Assembly: GCA_039933315.1 (NCBI GenBank)
Contig: JBDTOI010000117.1
Coordinates: 1 to 13,463 of the forward strand
DNA: 13,463 bases
From: DASXRU01 sp039933315
GTDB lineage: Bacteria; Acidobacteriota; Blastocatellia; Pyrinomonadales; Pyrinomonadaceae
Direction: 5' to 3'
Part shown: piece by piece, positions 5,757 to 12,242 of the stretch
Numbering within the stretch: position 1 is the stretch's first letter
Layout: the number at the start of each line of letters is the position of its first letter
The notes under the pieces: model-generated
The model's database searches: none
What the model was told of the DNA's origin: nothing
Seen by the model: the letters and a program-made list of their open reading frames with translations, nothing else
Translations under genes and position numbers: made by a program

Positions 5757-7553
5757 ATGGGAAAGAGAACATTTGTTGTTGCCGCGCTCATGATCGCCGC
5801 GAGCGCGGCAATTCTGTTGTCTTGCAGTGCGCGCGAGAACGCTTCGCCGGGCGTCCCGCTCGGATTCGTGCAGGCCCGTGGTGCGCGTCTGGTAATAGAC
5901 GGCAAATCGTTTCGTTTTGTCGGCGCTAATGTGTCGGTCATGTACCGGGATGAGGATCGGGCGCGCATGCCCGAAACGTTGAGGGTGGCCGCTCAGAATG
6001 GCATCCGCGTGGTAAGGGTGTGGGCTTTCGGCGAAGGCGGCCCGAACGATGTGAAGCCTATCTCCGACCAGGCTGACTGGCCGCGAACGCATTCCCTGCG
6101 GCGCGCGCCGGGTGAATGGAATGAAGAGGAGTTAGTCCATCTCGATCGCGTCATCGCCGAGGCAGCGCGCAACGGTCTGAAGGCCCAGCTTTGCCTGCTT
6201 AACTGGTGGCGCGACACAGGTGGAGTGACGCAATATCTTCGCTGGGCCGGGGTAACGGGCGCTGACGACGATAGCAAACCCTTCGGCATTAACAATGAAC
6301 GCGCCATGCTCTTCTACACGAATCCTGAGGCGCGCCGGCTGTATCGCGAGCATCTCGAGAAGATCGCCACTCGCCGCAACACCGTCACGGGTCTGCTTTA
6401 CCGCGACGACCCCGCCATCTTTGGTTATGAGTTAATGAACGAAGCGCAGGCAGTAACGGGACGCTGGTCTGAACGGCGCGCGTGGATCGCGGAGATGAGC
6501 GGTTATCTGAAGTCACTCGACCCGCATCACCTGATAGCGCCCGGCGATTGGGGTTATCGCTCGGCCGCCGAACGACGCGAGTGGCTGCTCGATCATCAAC
6601 TGCCCTCGATCGACTACTGCGACGTGCACAATTACCCGCGCGACGATCGAGACCTGAGCGTCGATTCGCCGGAAGACTTACGCTGGTTCATGGAGAACCG
6701 CGCCGCCGCCGCCTTTTCGCTCAAGAAGCCGATTGTGCTGGGTGAATTCGGCATGTCGCGCGATGGCTTTAAAGGATTTTCGCAGACAGATTGGTATCGA
6801 GCTTTTTTTGCCGCCGCGGCGGAGAACGGGATCGCCGGCGCGATGTTCTGGATATTGACGCCGGATCCACAGCGTGGTTATGGGGTTGCTTACACAGCGC
6901 CGCAAGACGCGGCGGTGTTGTCGGAGATAACGCGCGCCGGGCAATTATTCGCATCGCACCAGGACTACGATCCTCCTGATCGTTTATTGCAGCCGGGCCG
7001 CCACCTGGTGCCACGCCAATTCGCCTTTACCAGGCCCGCTGACGATCCAGGTCTGAAGCCACTGCTAATCACTCGCGAAGATCGCACTCTGCTCTACCGC
7101 TTCAAGCCGGAGATGGTGGCGAGTGCGCGGTTCGAGAAACTGGGGGAGGGCCCGGGTTATGTCTGGGGATCGGGGGTCGGTTTCTTCGAATACGTCGTCC
7201 CCGCGCGTCCCGAGTGGAGACGGGTTGGTCACCTGCTGGTGCGCGCGCATCTTCAGCCGGTCCTGCCGACTGATGTCGACCCCGCATGGATTCGCACGCG
7301 GGTCACTTTGTTTGTGAATGGTAAGAACAGCGGCTCGCGCCTGATTGCGGTTGAGGATCCCAAGCAGCCTTTGGTCCAGGAGTGGAGGGTTGATCAGCTT
7401 TCCGTGCGCCTGCGAGTTGCGCGCGGACTGCCATATACGATTCGTTTTGCGGTGACGGTTGATTCAGACTGGCTCTACGGCATAAACATTTCCAACTGGC
7501 CGGAAGGTTATGAGGCGCATGACGCGACGCCGGTGGAGGTGGAAGTGAGGTGA
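5757..7553 (+). CDS. Probable lipoprotein glycoside hydrolase, GH5/cellulase-like (mannanase-type)
   Basis: A 598-residue predicted exported lipoprotein likely to cleave beta-1,4-linked polysaccharide, perhaps mannan; substrate is inferred only. The N-terminus has KR, a hydrophobic core and a lipobox-like LLSC with Cys23. The catalytic barrel spans about 35-400. GYELMNEA places the acid/base at Glu229 after Asn228, and VLGEFG places the nucleophile at Glu330, the spacing expected of clan A retaining enzymes. WWRDTGG (150-156), DVHNYP (289-294) and MFWILTPD (363-370) fit substrate-cleft positions. Residues about 400-598 form a strand-rich accessory region I cannot assign; a carbohydrate-binding or sandwich domain is possible. 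The start is the first ATG that includes the signal sequence; no ribosome-binding site is seen. It converges with hicA, with only 9 bases between the stop codons. Confidence 0.8.
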   Translation: MGKRTFVVAALMIAASAAILLSCSARENASPGVPLGFVQARGARLVIDGKSFRFVGANVSVMYRDEDRARMPETLRVAAQNGIRVVRVWAFGEGGPNDVKPISDQADWPRTHSLRRAPGEWNEEELVHLDRVIAEAARNGLKAQLCLLNWWRDTGGVTQYLRWAGVTGADDDSKPFGINNERAMLFYTNPEARRLYREHLEKIATRRNTVTGLLYRDDPAIFGYELMNEAQAVTGRWSERRAWIAEMSGYLKSLDPHHLIAPGDWGYRSAAERREWLLDHQLPSIDYCDVHNYPRDDRDLSVDSPEDLRWFMENRAAAAFSLKKPIVLGEFGMSRDGFKGFSQTDWYRAFFAAAAENGIAGAMFWILTPDPQRGYGVAYTAPQDAAVLSEITRAGQLFASHQDYDPPDRLLQPGRHLVPRQFAFTRPADDPGLKPLLITREDRTLLYRFKPEMVASARFEKLGEGPGYVWGSGVGFFEYVVPARPEWRRVGHLLVRAHLQPVLPTDVDPAWIRTRVTLFVNGKNSGSRLIAVEDPKQPLVQEWRVDQLSVRLRVARGLPYTIRFAVTVDSDWLYGINISNWPEGYEAHDATPVEVEVR

Positions 7554-7562
7554 ACTGTAGGG

Positions 7563-7775
7563 TTAAAGTAGCTTCTTGAATTGATCGACCGTGAGGCCTG
7601 CATCCCGAACAATACCGCCCATTGTCAGGGCGTTGACTGGATTATGGCGAGGAATCGTTAGAATGCGCATACCATTCGACATCACAATGTGTTTGCCCTG
7701 TCGTACAATCGTGAATCCAGCTTTCTCCAATGCTTTGATTGCTTGAAGGTGATTGATGCCGGCAAGCTTTGGCAT
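7563..7775 (-). CDS. hicA: HicA-type toxin (mRNA interferase-like)
   Basis: A 70-residue small basic protein of the HicA/YcfA type, which in studied members is a ribosome-independent mRNA endonuclease neutralised by HicB. It shows the expected order: helix with ALEKAGF (15-21), strand with VRQGKHIVM (24-32) holding the putative catalytic His29, then ILTIPRHNPVNALTMGGIVRDAGLT. Many relatives have GSHH at the catalytic site; here it is GKH, so activity is likely but not certain. The ATG lies 2 bases after the hicB stop with no separate ribosome-binding site, which suggests translational coupling to the antitoxin. Confidence 0.88.
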   Translation of the reverse strand: MPKLAGINHLQAIKALEKAGFTIVRQGKHIVMSNGMRILTIPRHNPVNALTMGGIVRDAGLTVDQFKKLL

Positions 7776-7777
7776 CG

Positions 7778-7975
7778 CTAGACGACTACCTCGACCTCCC
7801 GGACATCGGCATTCTTAACCACATCGTCGATGGCCCCCAGATATTCGCGAATGGCGTCCTGGATATTCTCCAGGGCTTCTTCTTCTGTGTCCCCTTGCGA
7901 CCAACATCCCGGCAGACCGGGACAGGACACGCTGTACCCTTCTTCACTTTTCTCCAAGAGAATCTTGTACTTCAC
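7778..7975 (-). CDS. hicB: HicB-type antitoxin
   Basis: A 65-residue partner of HicA with the partial RNase-H-like HicB fold: KYKILLEKSEEGYSVSCPGLPGCWSQGDTEEEALENIQDAI, the classic 'pGlpGC-s-Gdt-eEAl-Ni--ai' pattern. I chose the GTG at 7975 because GGAGGA (complement of 7980-7985) lies 4 bases upstream and the protein then begins VKYKILL as in relatives. The frame is open further upstream to a TTG at 7999, which has no ribosome-binding site. No C-terminal helix-turn-helix or ribbon-helix-helix domain is visible, so DNA-binding autoregulation by this protein alone is doubtful. It is the first gene of the pair. Confidence 0.88.
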   Translation of the reverse strand: MKYKILLEKSEEGYSVSCPGLPGCWSQGDTEEEALENIQDAIREYLGAIDDVVKNADVREVEVVV

Positions 7976-8040
7976 CTGGTCCTCCAGTCTCAACGCCAAT
8001 CTTTCATCCGAGTCGAAAGTTATCGTCCTATATGATGATT

Positions 8041-8066
8041 TGCAAGTTGTCCTCGCCCCACTTGCA
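8041..8066. promoter_or_regulatory. Inverted repeat upstream of hicB (possible operator or hemB terminator)
   Basis: TGCAAGT (8041-8047) and ACTTGCA (8060-8066) are perfect inverted arms separated by 12 bases, so their centres are 19 bases apart, about two helical turns. It lies 65 bases upstream of the hicB start and 11 bases downstream of the hemB stop. Toxin-antitoxin operators are often such repeats, but it could equally be a weak stem-loop ending hemB; no T-run follows on the minus strand. Confidence 0.35.
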
Positions 8067-8077
8067 TTTTGGCCTTA

Positions 8078-9049
8078 TTAACCCATCAACTTGATTATTT
8101 CGCGCGCATAGTAAGTGAGAATCAGATCGGCGCCGGCGCGCTTGATGCTGGTTAGCGTTTCCATCATCACCCGTTGCTCGTCAATCCAGCCCTTTTGCGC
8201 CGCAGCTTTGATCATGGCGTACTCGCCGGAGACATGATAGGCGGCCAGCGGCAGGTCAAAGCGATCGCGCAACGTCTTCAGAATATCAAGATATGGCGTT
8301 GCTGGTTTGACCATCAAAAAGTCGGCGCCTTCCGAATAATCCAGTTCCGCTTCACGCAAGGCCTCGCGCGCGTTGGCAGCATCCATCTGATAGGCGCGGC
8401 GATCGCCGAATGCGGGAGCGCTGTCGGCGGCTTCGCGGAATGGGCCATAGAAAGCCGATGCATACTTCACGGCGTAGGCCATGATCGCCACGTGTTCGAA
8501 GCCGGCTTCGTCCAGCGCTTCGCGAATTGCCCCGACCTGTCCATCCATCATCGCCGAAGGCGCAACGATGGCGGCGCCCGCTTCCGCCTGGCTAACCGCT
8601 GTGCGAGCGAGCAACTCCAGGGATTCATCGTTCAGCACCTCACCGTCACGCACGACGCCACAGTGCCCGTGCGAGGTGTATTCACAGAGGCAGGTATCTG
8701 CAATCACGATCATGTCCGGCGCACTTTTGCGTATGGCGCGCACCGCCTGTTGCACGATTCCATCGTCGGCGTAGGCCCCGGTGGCTGTCTCGTCTTTCTT
8801 CTCCGGCAGGCCAAAAAGGATTACTCCGCGCACGCCGGTTTGATAAGCACTCTCGGCCTCGCGCGCGATCTGATCAACTGAAAGGTTGTGCACGCCCGGC
8901 ATCGAGCCGATTTCGCGACGCACGTTCTGGCCGGGACAGGCGAACAGCGGCAGGATGAAATCTTCCGGCGCCAGGCGCGTTTCCCGCACCAGCGCGCGCA
9001 GGTTCTCAGTCGTTCGCAATCGGCGGGGTCGATGCAGGAGATTTGGCAT
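8078..9049 (-). CDS. hemB: HemB, porphobilinogen synthase (delta-aminolevulinic acid dehydratase)
   Basis: Cytosolic enzyme joining two 5-aminolevulinate molecules into porphobilinogen in tetrapyrrole (heme, corrin) synthesis. It is 323 residues, a normal family length. Schiff-base lysines are expected at Lys195 (AVKYASAFYGPF) and Lys248 (FLMVKPATPYLDI). The metal site is the cysteine-rich type, DTCLCEYTSHGHCG, with Cys120, Cys122 and Cys130, so zinc dependence is likely rather than the magnesium-only form. The start is the ATG at 9049: AAGGA lies 7 bases upstream and the protein then begins as in relatives. The frame extends to a GTG at 9097, but that adds 16 residues overlapping the likely promoter. 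No other heme gene is adjacent. Confidence 0.97.
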   Translation of the reverse strand: MPNLLHRPRRLRTTENLRALVRETRLAPEDFILPLFACPGQNVRREIGSMPGVHNLSVDQIAREAESAYQTGVRGVILFGLPEKKDETATGAYADDGIVQQAVRAIRKSAPDMIVIADTCLCEYTSHGHCGVVRDGEVLNDESLELLARTAVSQAEAGAAIVAPSAMMDGQVGAIREALDEAGFEHVAIMAYAVKYASAFYGPFREAADSAPAFGDRRAYQMDAANAREALREAELDYSEGADFLMVKPATPYLDILKTLRDRFDLPLAAYHVSGEYAMIKAAAQKGWIDEQRVMMETLTSIKRAGADLILTYYAREIIKLMG

Positions 9050-9086
9050 GGGCGTCCTTATAGTATTGAGCGCAGTAAAGGACGGG

Positions 9087-9116
9087 ATAATACCCACCTG
9101 AGAAGTCGTAACGCAA
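9087..9116 (-). promoter_or_regulatory. Candidate hemB promoter using a repeat-borne -35
   Basis: On the minus strand TTGCGT (complement of 9111-9116) and TATTAT (complement of 9087-9092) are 18 bases apart. The -10 matches 5 of 6 consensus positions, the -35 only the TTG. Transcription would start near 9080, about 30 bases before the hemB ATG. The -35 lies inside the CGCAAACT-family repeat. Pattern match only. Confidence 0.3.
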
Positions 9117-9130
9117 ACTGTCAGTTTGCG
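9108..9130. repeat. Single copy of CGCAAACT/AGTTTGCG repeat upstream of hemB
   Basis: Matches the 141-163 arm at 22 of 23 positions. The 8-bp stem around a 3-base loop is intact. Relative to hemB (minus strand) its orientation is the same as the copy before the VWFA gene and the copy before the EEP gene: the TTAC end faces the gene. It lies 58 bases before the hemB start codon. Confidence 0.8.
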
Positions 9131-9153
9131 CGGTGGGTTCCTGATAGATAATC

Positions 9154-9253
9154 GACAGGATTTACAAGATCAACAGGATCAGGGAAGAGGTGGCAGCTGG
9201 GAGCAAGCGCAGCTCCCTTTCCGGTTAATCCTGTCCATCCTGTAAATTCTGTC
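9154..9253. repeat. Imperfect inverted repeat overlapping the 3' end of the ABC ATPase gene
   Basis: Arms 9154-9181 and 9226-9253 match as reverse complements at 23 of 28 positions. The motif is GACAGRATTTACARGAT followed by ACAGGAT. The interior holds another small stem, GGGAGC with GCTCCC. The right arm lies inside the ABC ATPase reading frame, encoding its last residues and nearly all of the stop codon. The left arm lies in the gap before hemB. Confidence 0.75.
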
Positions 9254-10157
9254 TCGATGTAGTTAGCCTCATGAATGCTTCTTCCAACGTGGCGCGTTGG
9301 GGCGAAATCTCCATGACCCGCATCCCCTTACCCACCAGTAATGCATTGACGCGGGGAATCTCATCGTTTGGCATCGTGACGTAGAGTGATTGCGATCCAT
9401 TCCGCCCAACCGAAAGCTTCGGATCTCGAGCGAGCAGTTGATAAGCATCCTCGAGCGGATCGACAGTAATTCTAACGACCTTGTCTTTCGCTAGCAGACC
9501 GTCGATTGCCCCCTGATACAGCAACCGGCCCTCATCAATGATCGCGACTGTGTTGCAGACCTGTTCCACTTCGTGAAGCAGATGGCTGGAAATTAGTATC
9601 GTAAGGCCAAGCTCATCCCGCAACCGCGGTAACAGCAAACGAACTTCGCGTATCCCCTGCGGATCCAAGCCATCGGTTGGCTCATCGAGGATTACTAACT
9701 CGGGAGCGGGCAGGAGGGCCTGAGCGATGCCAAGCCGCTGTCGCATGCCATGCGAATACGTACGAACCGGATCATGTGCGCGCGACAACAAATCCACCAG
9801 TTCGAGGGTCTTCTCAATTTGTTTTGCTTTCGCGCCGCCGGACATGGCCGCCAGAATGCGAAGGTTGTCCCAACCGGAAAAGTTCTCGTAAAACGCCGGG
9901 GCTTCAACTATAGCGCCGACGCGCTGCAAGGCTTTCAGCGGGCGCCGCGCCATGTCGTGATCGAATAATAGGACGCGCCCGCGTGTTGGCCGGACGAGCC
10001 CCAGAGCCATGCGGATCAAAGTCGATTTTCCGGCGCCGTTCTGGCCTAAGAAGCCGAAGATCTCGCCACGCTCAACTGTCAGCGACACCGCGTCAACCGC
10101 GACCCGGCCACGATATTTTTTCGTTAGGTCTTCAGTTTTCAGAATCAAATCGCTCAT
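9225..10157 (-). CDS. ABC-2 type transporter ATP-binding protein
   Basis: A 310-residue cytoplasmic ATPase subunit of an ABC exporter. Walker A is GQNGAGKST (38-46), the signature is the degenerate YSHGMRQR (134-141, SHGMR in place of LSGGQ, as is common in this subfamily), Walker B is LVILDEP (154-160), the D-loop GLDP follows, and the switch histidine is His192 in ISSHLLHEVEQV. Residues about 225-300 form the extra C-terminal domain of the family. The likely partner is the ABC-2 permease at 11202-12053, separated by the EEP gene. The start ATG has no clear ribosome-binding site; the AATAAGTCC-type repeat occupies the leader 10 bases upstream. The last residues (RQNLQDGQD) are encoded by a dispersed repeat, so the original C-terminus may have been replaced. 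Confidence 0.92.
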   Translation of the reverse strand: MSDLILKTEDLTKKYRGRVAVDAVSLTVERGEIFGFLGQNGAGKSTLIRMALGLVRPTRGRVLLFDHDMARRPLKALQRVGAIVEAPAFYENFSGWDNLRILAAMSGGAKAKQIEKTLELVDLLSRAHDPVRTYSHGMRQRLGIAQALLPAPELVILDEPTDGLDPQGIREVRLLLPRLRDELGLTILISSHLLHEVEQVCNTVAIIDEGRLLYQGAIDGLLAKDKVVRITVDPLEDAYQLLARDPKLSVGRNGSQSLYVTMPNDEIPRVNALLVGKGMRVMEISPQRATLEEAFMRLTTSRQNLQDGQD

Positions 10158-10167
10158 ACAACCAGGC

Positions 10168-10201
10168 TTTTACAGGTACAGGTCCAATAAGTCCTATAGG
10201 C
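10168..10201. repeat. AATAAGTCCTATAGG repeat, copy A (leader of ABC ATPase)
   Basis: A 34-base segment identical at 30 positions to copy B at 12712-12745; the last 18 bases (CCAATAAGTCCTATAGGC) are identical. It contains the palindrome CCTATAGG. It ends 10 bases before the ATPase start codon and its other end is 4 bases from the EEP stop codon, filling most of the 48-base gap. Confidence 0.75.
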
Positions 10202-10205
10202 CCTA

Positions 10206-11033
10206 TTAAACTGCCACTTCAACCAGCAGGGGCCAGTGATCCATTCGGCCTATGGCCGTGCCGTGCAACACTTCGGCGCGACGCAGGGTTACAGTTTCCG
10301 AAGGACCAAACACGTAATCAATGCGTCTATCGTTGATGGAGGTTTCGCCCGCATCGCGTGCCAGGTCGCGAAAATACTTCGAGAAGTAACCATAAGTCTC
10401 GCTATCATTCTTTGCGTCATCAGTGAAAAGATTGGTTTTGTTTCGCACGCTGACTTCCAGATTCAGGTCGCCGGCAATGAAGGCAATCTCGCCCCCAGCG
10501 CGACTGCGGGCCCAGTCAACTACATCACTGCCGAAAGTCCGGCGGCGGGCTGAACTAAAGGCATCGGCATGAGCGCTGATGAACACGATCTCGGGCATTT
10601 GCGAGCGCAAACGAAAGGATGCGGCGACCGCGAACCTGTCGCCCGCCGGGATGTCGTCGAAGTGGACGTTGCGATCTTTGACGAGCACTGCGGCCACACG
10701 ATCTGCCTTGCCGGAAGTGCTTACCTGGCCGCGATAACGGTTTTTCAAGTGTTTGAGGAGAAGTTTCAATTGGCTTTCGCCGGTTAGTTCCTGGAGCGCC
10801 ACAGCGTCCGGATCGTTATTCAGTATGATCCGGGCCACGGCGGGAAGGTCCTCGTTGCGGGCCCGCGTCTCAGTTTCAAGAGCGCCGTACCCTATGTTCC
10901 AACTCATTAACTTCAGGTGCTGACCGTCCTGGCCACGGGCCCCCAGCAGCGATCGCTGGCGCGACGGCTGCAGCAATCCTGCCGCCGAAAGCATCAACCC
11001 GAATATCGCCGCCAACAAGAACTTAACTAACAT
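10206..11033 (-). CDS. Endonuclease/exonuclease/phosphatase (EEP) family protein
   Basis: A 275-residue metal-dependent phosphoesterase of the EEP superfamily; the substrate (DNA, phospholipid headgroup or phosphoinositide) cannot be told. Residues 1-20 are a signal peptide or membrane anchor, so the enzyme acts outside the cytoplasm. Family motifs are complete: MSWNI (43-47), LQE with Glu82, SAHAD with His155, GDLN with Asp189 and Asn191, RRIDYVF with Asp239, and MDHWPL with Asp265-His266. The start is the ATG at 11033, with AAGGA about 10 bases upstream. The frame is open to a TTG at 11063, but that TTG is part of the palindromic repeat. It lies between the ATPase and permease of an ABC system on the same strand; a functional link is possible but not shown. 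Confidence 0.88.
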   Translation of the reverse strand: MLVKFLLAAIFGLMLSAAGLLQPSRQRSLLGARGQDGQHLKLMSWNIGYGALETETRARNEDLPAVARIILNNDPDAVALQELTGESQLKLLLKHLKNRYRGQVSTSGKADRVAAVLVKDRNVHFDDIPAGDRFAVAASFRLRSQMPEIVFISAHADAFSSARRRTFGSDVVDWARSRAGGEIAFIAGDLNLEVSVRNKTNLFTDDAKNDSETYGYFSKYFRDLARDAGETSINDRRIDYVFGPSETVTLRRAEVLHGTAIGRMDHWPLLVEVAV

Positions 11034-11054
11034 ACCGATAGTGTCCTTCGTCTT

Positions 11055-11077
11055 GTAACGCAAACTGTCAGTCCGCG
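11055..11077. repeat. Diverged CGCAAACT-family repeat upstream of EEP gene
   Basis: Matches the 9108-9130 copy except for two bases (CC for TT), which weakens the stem. It lies 21 bases before the EEP start codon, with the TTAC end facing the gene as in the other gene-proximal copies. The bases after TTAC (AAGA) also match the copy upstream of the VWFA gene, so the repeat unit may be longer than 23 bases. The remaining gap to the permease stop (11078-11201) shows nothing I can assign. Confidence 0.75.
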
Positions 11078-11201
11078 TGGGTCATTTCGCTGGCCCTCAG
11101 TCAGGTCGCGGTCCCATGACTTCATGCCACTGCGATGAATCATCATGTTGCTCGTCGCTCGCTAACGGTTCGGTCCGATCAAAGCACCACATGTGCACCT
11201 G

Positions 11202-12053
11202 TCAACTCTTGATGTCCTTCCGCTCAAAGATCACCACTGCCGCCAACAGCAGACCAAAGGTGTATGCGCCGCACGTGCTCGCATAATGATAAAAACTGTG
11301 CCAGGGAATGTCGGGCTTCAGCACATCGCGCCAGAAGTCCATGTCGGTGGTAAAGAAATACGGCCGCAGCGTTTCGAAGAACTCGATCCGGCCCACGATG
11401 TAGAATATTAGATACACCGCGAGGGTCGAAGCGACCGCCGTTACCGGATTATCGAACAACACCGAAAGCAGCATCGCAATTGCGGCCACGACCAGCAGGG
11501 CCCAGGTGCCGGAGAAGCTGGCGTAGAAGAAACGCCACAGCGCATCGTCGCGGATGATGCGACCCGGCTCATCCACCAGGTTCAGGGCCCCCGGATGCAA
11601 TTCCAGGTCGCCCCAGCCGACGAACAACAGGCCCACCAGCAAATTGATGCCAATAAAGAAAGCCATCAACAGATAAGTGTGGATTGCTACTACGAAAAAC
11701 TTTGAGAGAAGTATCGAAACGCGCGAAACCGGCCGGACGCACATCGTTCTCAGCGTCCCGGCGCGGCGCTCGCCGGCAATCTGACTTCCTGCGCTCATGG
11801 CCACAAAGATTGGTATCAGGAGGCTGAAAGCAAACACCAGCGAATAGAGTGTGAAGGTGAGCCCGTTAAAATAACTCTTTGATTCATAAGTGTATTTGAA
11901 CTGCTCAGCCGCCAGCCCGCTGGTCTTTCGCTGGGCATATGAATAGAAGCCCCACAGCATCAGCAGGACAAATCCCAGCAAGGCGGCGAAGGAAAGGTAG
12001 AAGCTCCGGGAACGAGTTAGCTTGAGAAACTCAAGTCTGATTAGCGTAATCAT
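11202..12053 (-). CDS. ABC-2 type transporter permease
   Basis: A 283-residue integral membrane subunit of an ABC exporter with six predicted helices near residues 18-38, 66-88, 115-147, 178-199, 205-221 and 258-277. Between helices 2 and 3 is the family's cytoplasmic motif, GERRAGTLRTMCVRPVSR (94-111), where a re-entrant or coupling segment contacts the ATPase. A long polar loop after helix 3 (about 148-172) faces the other side. The first residues (MITLIRLEFLKLTRSRSF) are the usual amphipathic start of ABC-2 permeases. The ATG has no recognisable ribosome-binding site. Its ATPase is most likely the gene at 9225-10157. Substrate unknown; lipid, polysaccharide or peptide export are all possible for this family. 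Confidence 0.88.
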   Translation of the reverse strand: MITLIRLEFLKLTRSRSFYLSFAALLGFVLLMLWGFYSYAQRKTSGLAAEQFKYTYESKSYFNGLTFTLYSLVFAFSLLIPIFVAMSAGSQIAGERRAGTLRTMCVRPVSRVSILLSKFFVVAIHTYLLMAFFIGINLLVGLLFVGWGDLELHPGALNLVDEPGRIIRDDALWRFFYASFSGTWALLVVAAIAMLLSVLFDNPVTAVASTLAVYLIFYIVGRIEFFETLRPYFFTTDMDFWRDVLKPDIPWHSFYHYASTCGAYTFGLLLAAVVIFERKDIKS

Positions 12054-12116
12054 TAAGAAGGAATACTAATTGGTTTGAGGAAAAGTTCCGTGTGAGCCAC
12101 CCTCAGAGCTCAGGTG

Positions 12117-12132
12117 TGGCTGGCACCAGCCA
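12117..12132. repeat. 16-bp palindrome next to the CAGACTTCAGTCTG repeat
   Basis: TGGCTGGCACCAGCCA is a 7-bp inverted repeat with a 2-base centre. It abuts the left arm of the perfect 26-bp repeat (12132). GAGCCAC at 12094-12100 could also pair with GTGGCT at 12116-12121, so this gap can fold in more than one way. Confidence 0.45.
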
Positions 12133-12242
12133 AGTGGCACAGACTTCAGTCTGTGATTATCCTTAGCGAAAGCTCAATGATGGTCTAAGCGTGAGTTGAG
12201 AGGGGGCGCACGTGGCATCACAGACTGAAGTCTGTGCCACTT
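12132..12242. repeat. Perfect 26-bp inverted repeat containing CACAGACTTCAGTCTGTG
   Basis: Arms 12132-12157 and 12217-12242 are perfect reverse complements with a 59-base loop. Each arm is itself a hairpin (CACAGAC-TTCA-GTCTGTG), the same palindrome-of-palindromes layout as at 141-211 but with unrelated sequence. The outer end of the right arm supplies two of the three bases of the thioesterase stop codon (12241-12243). The perfect match points to recent duplication or ongoing gene conversion between arms. Confidence 0.85.

Noticed and set aside
8174..8881. 235-residue plus-strand reading frame opposite hemB
   Set aside because: It is fully antisense to a confidently identified hemB and its translation shows no domain or membrane pattern.
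9182..9224. GGGAGC/GCTCCC stem as a terminator for the ABC ATPase
   Set aside because: On the minus strand, the gene's direction, no T-run follows the stem.
9225..12053. Complete novel defence or export island
   Set aside because: The genes are recognisable ABC-2 subunits and an EEP protein, with no nuclease-sensor combination or mobile element that would support a defence system.
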